Shown piece by piece: positions 1 through 8,850 of a DNA stretch of 64,000 bases; the stretch's first letter is position 1; every line of letters starts with the position of its first letter. The stretch covers positions 62,001 to 126,000 of the forward strand of contig NZ_LMHA01000003.1 of NCBI RefSeq assembly GCF_001427635.1, written 5' to 3'. The notes under the pieces were generated by a model. That model did no database searches and was not told the origin of the DNA. It was given only the letters and a program-made list of their open reading frames with translations. The DNA is from Pseudoxanthomonas sp. Root65 (GTDB lineage: Bacteria > Pseudomonadota > Gammaproteobacteria > Xanthomonadales > Xanthomonadaceae). A program made the position numbers and the translations under genes.

Positions 1-350
1 GCATTCACCGCAAACCACTCGCCCGTATTGAACGGCTGCGCGTAACCGCCCAGCTTCTTGATCGCGTTGAACATCAGGCGATCTGGGCTGACCCAGTAAA
101 AGCTGCCCACGCTCTTGTTGTCGGGCAACTGGTTGACCTTGACGAGCTTCAAGTCGCTGGTGCGCATGACCGCGAGCACATCCTGCTCGCCCTTGTCGAC
201 CGTGACTGCAAGATATTCGCCATTGGGCGAGATCTTCACGGTGCCGTAGGCAGGGTGCGAGACGAAATCGCGGACTGGCTGGAGCGTTGCCGCGTGTGCC
301 GGGGCGAAAACAATCCCCGTCACCAACAACGTTTTGATGATGAACTTCAC
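1..350 (-). CDS. S9-type (prolyl oligopeptidase family) peptidase, N-terminal part, cut by window edge
   Basis: Partial gene read on the minus strand. It starts at a GTG (348-350) and runs off the left edge after about 116 codons. The GTG follows an AGGGGG Shine-Dalgarno core by about 5 bases; an ATG overlapping that site is followed at once by TGA, so it cannot be the start. The protein opens with a short positive segment and a hydrophobic stretch ending FAPAHA, a likely signal peptide. Next come VKISPNGEYLAVTVDKG and WVSPDRLMFNA, which resemble the first propeller blades of exported S9 peptidases common in Xanthomonadaceae. The catalytic domain lies outside the window, so the family call rests on the N-terminus alone. 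It lies downstream of the TonB receptor on the same strand, separated by a terminator. Confidence 0.6.
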   Translation of the reverse strand, partial: MKFIIKTLLVTGIVFAPAHAATLQPVRDFVSHPAYGTVKISPNGEYLAVTVDKGEQDVLAVMRTSDLKLVKVNQLPDNKSVGSFYWVSPDRLMFNAIKKLGGYAQPFNTGEWFAVN

Positions 351-415
351 ATAACCCCCTAAAGTGATGTGGAATCCGTAGGACACAACGGTCACCACGC
401 AATCCTATAGGAAAA

Positions 416-441
416 GGGGCCCGGCGTTTCCACCGGGCCCC
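416..441 (-). terminator. Rho-independent terminator after the TonB receptor gene
   Basis: A perfect 9-bp stem (416-424 with 433-441, GGGGCCCGG and its complement) encloses an 8-base loop. Read on the minus strand it is followed by TTTTCC. It lies 22 bases past the receptor stop codon and before the start of the next minus-strand gene, so it should separate the two transcripts. Confidence 0.8.
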
Positions 442-463
442 GTTGCCTTAACCCTCTGGCCGA

Positions 464-3253
464 TCAGTTGAACTTGTAGCTGAAGCTGACAAACACTTCG
501 CGCCCGATCGGGCTATACGCGCGCCAGAAGAAGGGATATGTATTGAACGTATCGTCTTCAGGAGCCAGCTCGTCGAGGACGTTATTGATCGCGATGCCGA
601 CCGTCGCCTTTTCGGTGATCTTCTTCGATACCTGCGTGTTCCAGATTACGTAGGAACCGATACGACCCGTCTCCGCCCAATTCGGCAGGGAGCCCCAACG
701 ATAGCCGTTAAGGTTGACGTTCCAATCGTCCCGTTCCCAGTTCACTTCCCAGTTGACGCGGCTGCGGAAGTTGAAGAACTGCTTGTCATCGCGGATGTTG
801 CGAATGCCGCTGCCGGGGAACTCTTCTTCTTCCAGCTTCAGTACGTGAGTCCAGCCCAGTCCGAAATTAAAGTCGCCCAGGCGATCGGTGTCCAGCTGAT
901 AGCGCCACTTCGCGTCGATGCCCGAAGTTTCCAGCATCGACTGGTTGAACGGGAACGACAGGTAAGAATCGATCTCGTCGTCGTTGATTGCATCCACTCC
1001 CGTGCGCGTCACCAAGCTGGTGAAGAACTGGCAAGCGTCCGAAGTGCCATCGACGGTGTTGCCGTTACGATCGGTACCGAGCAGGCACGCCGCCTCTTCC
1101 CGCATGAGGTAGCTGGTGGAGATGTCGCTGACAGCGCCTTCCAGTTTGATCCGGTAAGCATCGACGCTGATCGACATGTTGTCCGTCACGTCCCACACGA
1201 CGCCGAGCGTTGCGGAACGTCCCTCTTCCTCTTGCAGCTCCGTGCTGCCGCTGCGAGTACCGAAGACGCTGTAGGTGTATGCGGCGGCGCCACACGGGTT
1301 TGGACTGCCAGCAGGCGGAGCCGGGTTCAGGCCGTCGCGGCGGCAACGGTACTCGTCGAGGACGGTGGTGAAGAAGCCGGACTCCTTCGCAAAGACATAG
1401 TGCATGTCCGGTGCACGGAAGCTGGTAGCGTAGCTGCCGCGAATCAGCAGGCTGTCAACGGGACGGAACTCGAGGCCGGCAGACCAGGTAAAGGCGCCGT
1501 CCACCTCGGTGATGTCATCGTACTTGTCGTAGCGGCCGGCCAGATTCATCTTCAGCGTTTCGAAGACCGGGATGCTGAACTCCATGCCAAGCGCATAGCG
1601 GTCGCGATCGCCGCCACCGCCGGTGCCCGTCAGGTTGTAGATCGGGTCGGGACCGGTGTAGTCGGGCGCGATGCGGGGGTCGTTCTGCAAATCATACTTC
1701 TGGCTGGCAGCTTCGATCGTCGCCGCCATGCCTAGCGCGCCCGCCGGCAGCTCAAAAAGATCGCCGGATAGCGTGAACGACGCCTGGGACACTTCGGATT
1801 CGGCATCGGTGCCCACTGTGGTGATCAGCGAACGATAGGTATCACCCGTCAGCGGCGTGAAGAAGCGATTGACGTTGAAATTGACGACGGGATACGGACC
1901 TTGGAAGAGGCCTGTGTTCGGTCCCAGGAAGTACTCGCGGATCGCATTAGCGCGGAAACGCGGTTGCTTGACCTCTAGGTCATAGCGCGCATGCGAGATC
2001 GCCGCCTCCCAGTCGAAGCGATCGTTGAACAGGGTGCCCCTTAAGCCGGCCGCAACGTCGAACGAACGTTCGCTGACGGTCGTCTGTTGCGCACCCAATC
2101 CACCCAACTCGCTCGGCGTGAAGATGCGCTGCGAGTCCAAGATGGCACGACGGGTGGCGTCGTAAACCAGGCCGGACTGCCAGAACTGAGTGGCGGAGGC
2201 GATCTTCGCATCGGCGCTCGACGCGCTGATCTGGCCGAAAGCCTGCAGGCCGCCATCAAAATCGTACGTTCCGTACAGGTATCCGCTAAGGTTCTCGTCG
2301 GAGTTGCGGATCTGCTGAGTGGCCGGATAGCCGAAGTAACCACAGGTTCCACGGGCTTCTAGCTCGTACTCACTGAAGCGCGCACAAGCCGAAGCGGGCG
2401 TGTCGCCGGTGGGATAGATGTACGCGTTGAGGCCCGTACCAATGGAACGGTTGCGCAAGCGCAAGCCGATGGTTGCCAGTGCGTTCTGCGGCTCGACGGA
2501 GGGATCGTCGCGGTAGGAGTCCATGAAGTCGCGCTGCGAAGCGAAGATTTCTTCGCGCGTGAGATACTCGGCCGCATACGTCACGCTCCAGTTGTCGCCG
2601 GTCTTGCCGCCGACCCACTGAACGCGACCGCTGTCGCCGCCGCCGCGGGTGGTGGTGCCGCCACGGAAGGTGACCATGTCGCCTTCATAGTTCGACTTCA
2701 TGATGATGTTGACCACACCAGCCACAGCGTCGGAGCCGTAAATTGCCGACGCGCCTCCCGACAGCACTTCGATACGTTCGATGGCTGCTGCGGGAATGTT
2801 GGCCAGGTTCACCGCATTCGACTGGCTGTTGTAGGGCAACGGGTAGTCGGCGGTGCGGCGGCCGTTGACCAAGACCAGCTGGTAGCCCGGGCCGAGGCCG
2901 CGCAGGTTCAGGAAGCTAGCGTTAGGGGTAAAACCGTTCTGGTTCAGTTCGTTCTGCACCGAACCGGTGAACTCGGTCAGCGTATTCAGAGCATCGTAGA
3001 CGGTCGAGAAACCCTGCTTCTCAATATCTTCAGCCGTGATGACCGTGACCGGGGCGGGACCCTCGATTTCGGCCTTCTTGATGCGCGAGCCGGTCACCGT
3101 GACCTTGTCCAGCGTGGACGTCGCTTGCGAAGACTGCTGAGTGGAGCCGGCCTCTTGGGCGATCGCGGTGCCCGCGAACGGCATGACTAGAGCAGTGATC
3201 AATGCCGCGCTCAGGCGGCTGCGCTTGAGCGCATTCGTATTGCGAACTGACAT
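464..3253 (-). CDS. TonB-dependent outer-membrane receptor
   Basis: A 929-residue outer-membrane receptor. Residues 1-32 form a signal peptide ending AIA. A stretch TLDKVTVTGSRI (about 48-58) begins the mature region in the usual place for a TonB-contact segment. The plug domain (about 65-185) contains LNLRGLGPGYQLVLVNGRR and the conserved AIYGSDAVAGVVNIIMK. The rest is a 22-strand-type barrel ending FVSFSYKFN. The length and the VTVTGSRI opening match the large Oar/CirA-like receptors abundant in Xanthomonadaceae, which take up siderophores, plant glycans or peptides; the substrate cannot be told from sequence. The gene is monocistronic, with its own terminator, and diverges from mrp across a 190-base region with two dyads. 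No outer-membrane partner or inner-membrane transporter sits next to it inside the window. Confidence 0.92.
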   Translation of the reverse strand: MSVRNTNALKRSRLSAALITALVMPFAGTAIAQEAGSTQQSSQATSTLDKVTVTGSRIKKAEIEGPAPVTVITAEDIEKQGFSTVYDALNTLTEFTGSVQNELNQNGFTPNASFLNLRGLGPGYQLVLVNGRRTADYPLPYNSQSNAVNLANIPAAAIERIEVLSGGASAIYGSDAVAGVVNIIMKSNYEGDMVTFRGGTTTRGGGDSGRVQWVGGKTGDNWSVTYAAEYLTREEIFASQRDFMDSYRDDPSVEPQNALATIGLRLRNRSIGTGLNAYIYPTGDTPASACARFSEYELEARGTCGYFGYPATQQIRNSDENLSGYLYGTYDFDGGLQAFGQISASSADAKIASATQFWQSGLVYDATRRAILDSQRIFTPSELGGLGAQQTTVSERSFDVAAGLRGTLFNDRFDWEAAISHARYDLEVKQPRFRANAIREYFLGPNTGLFQGPYPVVNFNVNRFFTPLTGDTYRSLITTVGTDAESEVSQASFTLSGDLFELPAGALGMAATIEAASQKYDLQNDPRIAPDYTGPDPIYNLTGTGGGGDRDRYALGMEFSIPVFETLKMNLAGRYDKYDDITEVDGAFTWSAGLEFRPVDSLLIRGSYATSFRAPDMHYVFAKESGFFTTVLDEYRCRRDGLNPAPPAGSPNPCGAAAYTYSVFGTRSGSTELQEEEGRSATLGVVWDVTDNMSISVDAYRIKLEGAVSDISTSYLMREEAACLLGTDRNGNTVDGTSDACQFFTSLVTRTGVDAINDDEIDSYLSFPFNQSMLETSGIDAKWRYQLDTDRLGDFNFGLGWTHVLKLEEEEFPGSGIRNIRDDKQFFNFRSRVNWEVNWERDDWNVNLNGYRWGSLPNWAETGRIGSYVIWNTQVSKKITEKATVGIAINNVLDELAPEDDTFNTYPFFWRAYSPIGREVFVSFSYKFN

Positions 3254-3342
3254 GTGGTGAATCCCCTAAACTGTCAATGGATGTGGCCCCCACTGGACTG
3301 ATCCCTCGGTCCCGGCCACACGTAAACGTCCTCGTGACCCGA

Positions 3343-3361
3343 CGTTAACATGGGATTAACG
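3343..3361. promoter_or_regulatory. Dyad CGTTAA-N7-TTAACG upstream of the TonB receptor
   Basis: Perfect 6-bp inverted repeat with a 7-base spacer, about 90 bases upstream of the receptor start and 83 upstream of mrp. The AT-rich arms stand out from the GC-rich background and look like an operator. The regulator is unknown. Confidence 0.4.
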
Positions 3362-3409
3362 CCGATGCCCATAGCACGGAAACATGTTACAGGCGTTACC
3401 ACTCAAAGC

Positions 3410-3423
3410 GTGACCAAGGTCAC
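3410..3423. promoter_or_regulatory. Palindrome GTGACC-AA-GGTCAC in the receptor/mrp divergent region
   Basis: Perfect 6-bp arms around two bases, ending 20 bases before the TTG start of mrp. It could be an operator for either gene. No family of regulator is implied by the sequence alone. Confidence 0.35.
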
Positions 3424-3443
3424 AGAAATGATCCGGAGTCGAC

Positions 3444-4496
3444 TTGGAACTGGAATACCTGTCTCACATTCATCTCCCGGAATTGCCGGCCAACCTGAAC
3501 GGAGGCCTGTCTTGGGCGGCGTCGCCCGCTCCCTCAGGCATCGACGTCTCGCTTCGTGCCGGCTTTCCGCTGGAAGGGCTTCGCGGGGATCTCGAGCAGC
3601 GGGTGATTGCGGCCTTGGCGGCCCATGGCCAGCATTTGGCATCCCTGTCCCTGGTGGCCCGCATCGCCTCCCACGCCGTCCAAGGCACCCTGTCCCCCCA
3701 CCCCCGCATCCGCAACGTCATCGCCGTTGGCTCCGGGAAGGGCGGGGTGGGGAAGTCGACCACCTCGGTGAACCTGGCCTTGGGCTTGGCGGCCGAGGGG
3801 GCGCGGGTCGGGATCCTGGATGCGGACGTCTACGGCCCCAGCGTGCCGGCCATGCTGGGCCTGTCGGGGCGGCCGGAGAGCCATGACAACAAGTCGATCG
3901 AGCCGATGCGGGCGTTCGGGGTGGAAGCCATGTCGATCGGTTTCCTGGTCGATCCGGACACGCCGATGATCTGGCGCGGGCCGATGGCGACCTCGGCGCT
4001 GATGCAGCTCTTCACCGACACCTTGTGGGGCGACCTGGACTACCTGCTGGTGGACCTGCCGCCGGGTACGGGCGACATCCAGCTGACCCTGGCGCAGAAG
4101 ATCCCGGTCGCGGGCGCGGTGATCGTCACCACGCCGCAGGACATCGCCACGCTGGATGCGAAGAAGGCGCTGAAGATGTTCGAGAAGGTCGAGGTGCCGG
4201 TGCTGGGCATCGTCGAGAACATGGCCGTGCACACCTGCTCCAACTGTGGCCATGTCGAGCACCTGTTCGGCCAGGGCGGCGGCGAGCGGATGGCGGCGCA
4301 GTATGGCGTGCCGTTGCTCGGATCGCTGCCGCTGGACATCGCCATCCGCGAGCAGGGCGATGCCGGCCAGCCGGTCGTGGTGGCCGCGCCCGATTCGCCC
4401 GTGGCGCAGGCCTACCGGCAGACGGCGCGGGTGATGGCGGCCACGCTGGCGCAGCGGCCGCGGGCGTCCGTGCCCATCACTTCGTCGCTGGTCTGA
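3444..4496 (+). CDS. mrp: Mrp/ApbC-type P-loop ATPase, iron-sulfur cluster carrier
   Basis: A 350-residue Mrp/NBP35-family protein that binds and transfers Fe-S clusters in the cytoplasm. The first 95 residues are a weak MIP18-like domain. The deviant Walker [13 protein letters not shown] follows (about 96-107), then [26 protein letters not shown] and the CSNC motif that bridges the cluster in the dimer. The start is unusual: an in-frame TGA at 3429-3431 leaves TTG (3444) as the first candidate, and GGAG at 3435-3438 sits 5 bases before it. A later start would remove part of the N-terminal domain. Diverges from the TonB receptor; a GTAG-type hairpin separates it from dcd. Confidence 0.92.
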   Translation: MELEYLSHIHLPELPANLNGGLSWAASPAPSGIDVSLRAGFPLEGLRGDLEQRVIAALAAHGQHLASLSLVARIASHAVQGTLSPHPRIRNVIAVGSGKGGVGKSTTSVNLALGLAAEGARVGILDADVYGPSVPAMLGLSGRPESHDNKSIEPMRAFGVEAMSIGFLVDPDTPMIWRGPMATSALMQLFTDTLWGDLDYLLVDLPPGTGDIQLTLAQKIPVAGAVIVTTPQDIATLDAKKALKMFEKVEVPVLGIVENMAVHTCSNCGHVEHLFGQGGGERMAAQYGVPLLGSLPLDIAIREQGDAGQPVVVAAPDSPVAQAYRQTARVMAATLAQRPRASVPITSSLV

Positions 4497-4512
4497 CCTG
4501 CCAGTCGAAGAC

Positions 4513-4534
4513 GGCGGGCCTGGGCCCGCCCTAC
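4513..4534 (-). repeat. GTAG-type palindromic repeat (REP/SMAG-like)
   Basis: Read on the minus strand it is GTAG followed by a 7-bp hairpin, GGCGGGC / GCCCGCC, with a 4-base loop. This is the form of the GTAG-headed REP elements known from Stenotrophomonas and relatives. It lies between mrp and dcd. Confidence 0.6.
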
Positions 4535-4593
4535 AATTCCCCGTCCGCCGCGCGCCGTGCGCGCGGCTTTCGTCCCACCAGACCAGGATTTGC

Positions 4594-5166
4594 ATGAGCA
4601 TCAAGAGCGACCGTTGGATCCGCCGCATGGCCGAGCAGCAGGGCATGATCGAGCCGTTCGAGCCGGGGCAGGTGAAGCAGGTCAACGGCCAGCGCATCGT
4701 CAGCTACGGCACGTCCAGTTACGGCTACGACGTGCGCTGCTCGCGCGAGTTCAAGGTGTTCACCAACATCAACTCCACCATCGTCGACCCCAAGCACTTC
4801 GACCCCAAGAGCTTCGTGGACATCGAAGCCGACGAATGCATCATTCCGCCGAACAGCTTCGCGCTGGCACGCACGGTGGAGTTCTTCCGCATCCCGCGCG
4901 ACACGCTGGTGGTCTGCCTGGGCAAGAGCACGTATGCGCGCTGCGGCATCATCGTCAACGTCACCCCGCTGGAGCCGGAATGGGAAGGCCACGTGACGCT
5001 GGAGTTCAGCAACACCACGCCACTGCCGGCGCGCATCTACGCCAACGAAGGCGTGGCACAGATGCTGTTCTTCCAGTCCGATGCCGATGATGTCTGCGAG
5101 ACCAGCTACAAAGACCGCGGCGGCAAGTACCAGGGCCAGACCGGTGTGACGCTGCCGCGGACCTGA
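4594..5166 (+). CDS. dcd: dCTP deaminase
   Basis: A 190-residue cytoplasmic trimeric enzyme that deaminates dCTP to dUTP, feeding dUTPase and thymidylate synthesis. Family signatures are clear: [19 protein letters not shown] near the N-terminus, [15 protein letters not shown] in the middle, and [19 protein letters not shown] carrying the catalytic glutamate. Length matches the E. coli enzyme (193). ATG start; 97 bases after mrp with a repeat between them, so probably its own unit or read-through. No sign of the bifunctional deaminase/dUTPase form. Confidence 0.97.
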   Translation: MSIKSDRWIRRMAEQQGMIEPFEPGQVKQVNGQRIVSYGTSSYGYDVRCSREFKVFTNINSTIVDPKHFDPKSFVDIEADECIIPPNSFALARTVEFFRIPRDTLVVCLGKSTYARCGIIVNVTPLEPEWEGHVTLEFSNTTPLPARIYANEGVAQMLFFQSDADDVCETSYKDRGGKYQGQTGVTLPRT

Positions 5167-5198
5167 TCGCCGGTACGTCAGCAACGAAAGGAGTCGCC

Positions 5199-5735
5199 AT
5201 GCGGACGCCATCCCCGGCAGAAGATCCTTATCGCAGTCCCGAGGCGGATCTTGCTCTGCCGCCTGAAGGTGCTGCGCTCGATATGGCCGGTCGCTGGTCG
5301 AGGTTGGCCGCCGCGCTGATCGACAGCGCGATCAGCATGACGGTGATGTTCCCGCTGATGTACGTCAGCGGTGTCTGGGATGAGGCGCTCAAGGCGGGCA
5401 GGTCCGGCGCGTTCGGGTTCATGCCGCTGGGAACGACCTTGTTGTGGGCCGTCATCGGGCTGGCCTTGTTCGTGCTGATTCAAGGGTATCCACTGCACAC
5501 GAAGGGACAGACCTGGGGCAAGAAGGCCTTGTCCATCAAGGTGGTCGATATGCAGGGCGGCAAGCCTTCGTTCACGACGCTTCTTTTCAAGCGCTATGTG
5601 CCGACCGGTGTGATCGCCAACATCCCCTGTGTGGGGACACTTTATGTCCTTGTCGACTCACTGATGATCTTCCGCCAGGACCAGCGTTGCCTGCATGACC
5701 TGATTGCAGGCACGCGCGTCGTCCGCACCAACTGA
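5199..5735 (+). CDS. RDD-family membrane protein
   Basis: A 178-residue integral membrane protein. After a polar N-terminus (about 1-30) comes AGRWSRLAAALIDSAISM, the Arg...Asp start of an RDD domain. Three or four hydrophobic segments follow, with LHTKGQTWGKKALSIKVVD in a cytoplasmic loop and QDQRCLHDLIAGTRVV at the C-terminus, both typical of the family. Some RDD proteins are Na+(Li+)/H+ antiporters, but most have no known role, and nothing here decides it. A GGAG site lies 6 bases before the ATG. Convergent with pcp, only 15 bases between stops. Confidence 0.85.
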   Translation: MRTPSPAEDPYRSPEADLALPPEGAALDMAGRWSRLAAALIDSAISMTVMFPLMYVSGVWDEALKAGRSGAFGFMPLGTTLLWAVIGLALFVLIQGYPLHTKGQTWGKKALSIKVVDMQGGKPSFTTLLFKRYVPTGVIANIPCVGTLYVLVDSLMIFRQDQRCLHDLIAGTRVVRTN

Positions 5736-5750
5736 TCGAGCGTGGTCGGG

Positions 5751-6404
5751 TCAGTGTTCCGCGCCGGCCGCCATCCGGATATCCGAAGGCGTCTTCAACG
5801 CTACCTGCGTAGCGAGCCGTAGTGCTGCGCTCACCGTCTCAACGGCGATGGATGGCGCGCCCGGATGCAACGCTGCCTGCGTGGGCGAGTAGGGGATGTG
5901 GATGAAGCCGGCCCGCACGCTGCGTCGCGCGCGGAAGGCGTGCATCAGGCCGTAGAACACGTGGTTGCACACATAGGTGCCTGCGGTCTGCGAGACCTCG
6001 GCCGGGAATCCGGCGGCATGCAGGGCCTCGCGCATGGCCTTGATCGGCAGGGTGGAGAAATAGGCGGCGGGACCGCCGTCGATCACCGGCAGGTCCACCG
6101 GCTGACGCCCCGTGTTGTCGGGAATGCGTGCGTCGTCGACATTGATCGCCACGCGCTCCAGCGACAGCTGCGCCCGCCCGCCGGCCTGGCCGACGCAGAT
6201 CACCAGCGAAGGCGTGATCTCCCGCAGCGCGGCGCGCAGCGACTTCAGGGAATCGCCGAAGGCAACCGGCAACTCGCGCGCCACCACGCGGTGTCCGGCG
6301 ATGCGTGTGCCATGCAAGGCAGACACCGCCTGCCAGCTGGGATTGACCTGTTCGCCCCCGAACGGCTGGAAGCCGGTGAGCAGGACGGTACGCGTCGTCG
6401 TCAT
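5751..6404 (-). CDS. pcp: Pyrrolidone-carboxylate peptidase (pyroglutamyl peptidase I)
   Basis: A 217-residue cytosolic cysteine peptidase (family C15) that removes N-terminal pyroglutamate from peptides. The catalytic triad is visible: Glu83 in LSLERVAIN, Cys146 in [11 protein letters not shown] and His169 in GFIHIPYSP. The opening [17 protein letters not shown] is also typical. It is the last gene of the minus-strand operon, 22 bases after the DUF979 gene. Its product, free pyroglutamate (5-oxoproline), is the substrate of PxpABC encoded in the same operon, so the two activities form one short pathway to glutamate. Confidence 0.96.
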   Translation of the reverse strand: MTTTRTVLLTGFQPFGGEQVNPSWQAVSALHGTRIAGHRVVARELPVAFGDSLKSLRAALREITPSLVICVGQAGGRAQLSLERVAINVDDARIPDNTGRQPVDLPVIDGGPAAYFSTLPIKAMREALHAAGFPAEVSQTAGTYVCNHVFYGLMHAFRARRSVRAGFIHIPYSPTQAALHPGAPSIAVETVSAALRLATQVALKTPSDIRMAAGAEH

Positions 6405-6426
6405 CGGATGCCTCGGTCAGACAGGA

Positions 6427-7392
6427 TCAACGGAAGCACAGCCATGCCATCAGCAGCACGTTGGTGCCCATCAGCCACAGGCCGGTGGCGGCCTGCGCAC
6501 GGATGACGCCGTACTGGTCGTCCAGTTCCAGCAGCACGGCCGGGACGATGTTGAAATTCGCCGCCATCGGCGTGAGCAGCGTGCCGCAGTAGCCCGTCAG
6601 CATGCCGATGGCGCCGAGGCTGGCCGGATCCGCGCCGTGGCGCTGCACCAGCAGCGGCAGGCCGATGCCGGCCATCATCACCGGGAATGCGGCGAACGCA
6701 TTACCCATGATGACGGTGAACACGACCATGCCCAGCGCGAACGCCAGCAGGCAGGCCATGCGGTTGTCCGCGGGGATCACCATCGACACCAGCGAGGCCA
6801 CGGATTCGCCCACGCCACTGGCGGCGAACACGCCGCCCAGCGTCGCCAGCACCAGCGGCAGCAGCGCCGCCCAGCCCATCGTGTCGAGCAGCCGGCGTCC
6901 TTCATCGGCGGCCCTCAGTGCGGGCTGCCGCGTCACGACGACCGCCGCCATCGCCGAGATCACGCAGGCCAGGGCCAGGCCGACCAGCGTCATGCCGGTC
7001 GCAGCGAACAGCGGCGTTCCGCCGATCGCGAGATGCGGGCCGGCGAGTACGACGAAGATGGTCAGCGCGGGAATCAGCAGGGCAGGCACGAACAGTCGGT
7101 GGCCCAGCCGCAGTGCGGACGCCAGCCGTTCCGATTCTGGCGCCTCCTCCAGCGGTTCGCGGCGCATGCGCGTGGCCAGCAGCGCCAATACCAGCACCGC
7201 ACCGCCGGCGAACTGCGCCGGCACCGCATCGCCGGCCTTGCTTGCGCGCAGCACCGCATCCCCGCTCGCGAACAGCACGCCGATCAGGGTCCAGAAGGCG
7301 GCGTGCGCATACCGCCGCTGGCGCAGGTTGCGCCAGCCGGCATAGGCCAGGAAGGCCGCCAGCACCCAGTAGAAGGGCTCAATCGACAGCAT
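6427..7392 (-). CDS. DUF979 family membrane protein, candidate half of a pyroglutamate transporter
   Basis: A 321-residue polytopic membrane protein with about nine or ten hydrophobic segments. It begins MLSIEPFYWVLAAFLAYAGW and contains the conserved GNAFAAFPVMMAGIGLPLL and YCGTLLTPMAANFN motifs of the DUF979 family. A longer reading frame extends upstream, but the ATG at 7392 is chosen because the family starts there and it overlaps the end of the DUF969 gene by 14 bases. DUF979 and DUF969 proteins are regularly encoded together beside pcp and pxp genes. They are inferred to form a two-part permease for pyroglutamate or a related compound; this has not been shown by anything in the sequence. 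Confidence 0.85.
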   Translation of the reverse strand: MLSIEPFYWVLAAFLAYAGWRNLRQRRYAHAAFWTLIGVLFASGDAVLRASKAGDAVPAQFAGGAVLVLALLATRMRREPLEEAPESERLASALRLGHRLFVPALLIPALTIFVVLAGPHLAIGGTPLFAATGMTLVGLALACVISAMAAVVVTRQPALRAADEGRRLLDTMGWAALLPLVLATLGGVFAASGVGESVASLVSMVIPADNRMACLLAFALGMVVFTVIMGNAFAAFPVMMAGIGLPLLVQRHGADPASLGAIGMLTGYCGTLLTPMAANFNIVPAVLLELDDQYGVIRAQAATGLWLMGTNVLLMAWLCFR

Positions 7393-8080
7393 CGGGCTGC
7401 TCCTCCGCGGCAGGTGCCGCACGGTCGAGTCGCCGCTGGAACAGCACGATGCGCACGGCATGGATGAGGAAGGCGGCGATCGCCGTCGGCAGCGCCCACA
7501 GCGCGATCTGCAGCGGTTCCAGCATGATGCCGTGCTGGGCATAGAAGCCCTGGATCAGCAGCACCGCACCGAAGGCAAGAAACACGTCCTCGCCGAAGAA
7601 CCGTCCGATGTTGTCGGTCGCCGCCGCCATCGCATGCACGCGCTGCGCTTCGTCCCGCGCCAACGCCCCGCGCGTCTTGCCTGCCGCCGATTCGGCCATC
7701 GGTGCCAGCAGCGGGCGCACGGTCTGCGCGTGGCCGGCGATGTCGATCAGGCCGACCATGCTCAGCCCCTGGCGCACCAGCAGGTAGCCGGCCAGCAGGC
7801 GCGACAGGGTCAGTCCGCGCAGCCGCGCGATCCAGCGCAGTGCGTGTTCGCGCAGTCCGGCCCGTTCCAGCAGGCCGATGGTCGGCAATGTCAGCGCGAA
7901 CATCAGCAGGGCGCGGTTGGACACGAAGCTCTCGCCCAGCAGCGCGAGCAGTTCGGGGATCGACTTGCCCGCGGCCAGGCCACTGACCAGACCGGCGCTC
8001 ACCACCACGATGACCGGATTGAAACGCAGCACGAAGCCCGCCACCACCACGGCGATGCCCAGCAACGGCCAGTAACTCAT
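7379..8080 (-). CDS. DUF969 family membrane protein, partner of DUF979
   Basis: A 233-residue membrane protein with about six hydrophobic segments. It contains GESFVSNRALLMFALTLP, RQGLSMVGLIDIAGHAQTVRPL and ATDNIGRFFGEDVFLAFGA, which mark the DUF969 family. The start ATG overlaps the pxpA stop in an ATGA, and its 3' end overlaps the DUF979 gene, so the two membrane subunits are likely translationally coupled and made in fixed ratio. The position between pxpA and pcp suggests it takes up the substrate of those enzymes. The long polar C-terminal tail (from about 215) is probably cytoplasmic. Confidence 0.85.
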   Translation of the reverse strand: MSYWPLLGIAVVVAGFVLRFNPVIVVVSAGLVSGLAAGKSIPELLALLGESFVSNRALLMFALTLPTIGLLERAGLREHALRWIARLRGLTLSRLLAGYLLVRQGLSMVGLIDIAGHAQTVRPLLAPMAESAAGKTRGALARDEAQRVHAMAAATDNIGRFFGEDVFLAFGAVLLIQGFYAQHGIMLEPLQIALWALPTAIAAFLIHAVRIVLFQRRLDRAAPAAEEQPDAVD

Positions 8081-8829
8081 GCGCGGCGCTCCAAGGTGCG
8101 GATGGCGAATCCTGCGGTTTCGATCGTTTCACGGAGACCGCGCGCGAATGCCGCGGCATCGGGCCGGTCGCCATGCAGGCAGATGCTGTCCGCACGCAGC
8201 GGCACCGATTCCCCGGTGCGCGCGATAACGCGGCCGGCCTCCAGCATCCGTGCCACCTGCGCGGCGGCGGTGGGCAGATCCTCGATGCTGGCATCGGCGT
8301 GGGCGCGCGGCGTCAGGGTGGCGTCGGCTTCGTAGCGACGCTCGGCGAAGGTCTCGTGCGCGACCTGCAGGCCGAGCCTTTCTCCCGCGGCGGTCAATGC
8401 GCTGCCCGACAGGCCGTACAGCACCAGGGTCGCATCGTGGTCGCGTACCGCGCGTGCGATGGCGTCGGCCAGTCCGGGTTCGCGGGCCGCCTGGTTGTAG
8501 AGCGCGCCATGTGGTTTGACGTGGTGGAGGCGGGCGCCCGCCGCGCGGACGAAGCCATCCAGCGCGCCGATCTGGTACAGCGTCAGCGCATACGCCTCGT
8601 CGGGCGTGATCGCATGGGCCATGCGGCCGAAGTTCTCCCGGTCCGCATGCGACGGATGCGCGCCGATCGCCACGCCGTGCGCGATGCACAGCGCGACGGT
8701 GCGCCGCATGGTCTCCGGCGAACCGGCATGGAAACCGCAGGCGATGCTGGCCGAACTGATGTGCGGAAGGATCGCGGCGTCGTCGCCGCACTCCTCGCCC
8801 AGGTCGCAATTGAAGTCGATGGTGCGCAT
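8077..8829 (-). CDS. pxpA: 5-oxoprolinase subunit A (LamB/YcsF family)
   Basis: A 250-residue LamB/YcsF-family protein. Together with PxpB and PxpC it performs the ATP-dependent opening of 5-oxoproline to glutamate in the cytoplasm. Conserved motifs are FNCDLGEECGDD at the N-terminus, ASIACGFHAGSP, GAHPSHADRENFGR, HVKPHGALYN and FAERRYEADATLTPR; the acidic and histidine residues define the active-site cleft. It follows pxpC by 21 bases and its stop overlaps the DUF969 start (ATGA). The order here is B-C-A. Confidence 0.95.
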   Translation of the reverse strand: MRTIDFNCDLGEECGDDAAILPHISSASIACGFHAGSPETMRRTVALCIAHGVAIGAHPSHADRENFGRMAHAITPDEAYALTLYQIGALDGFVRAAGARLHHVKPHGALYNQAAREPGLADAIARAVRDHDATLVLYGLSGSALTAAGERLGLQVAHETFAERRYEADATLTPRAHADASIEDLPTAAAQVARMLEAGRVIARTGESVPLRADSICLHGDRPDAAAFARGLRETIETAGFAIRTLERRA

Positions 8830-8850
8830 GGTCGCGAGCCTACCGCAGGC

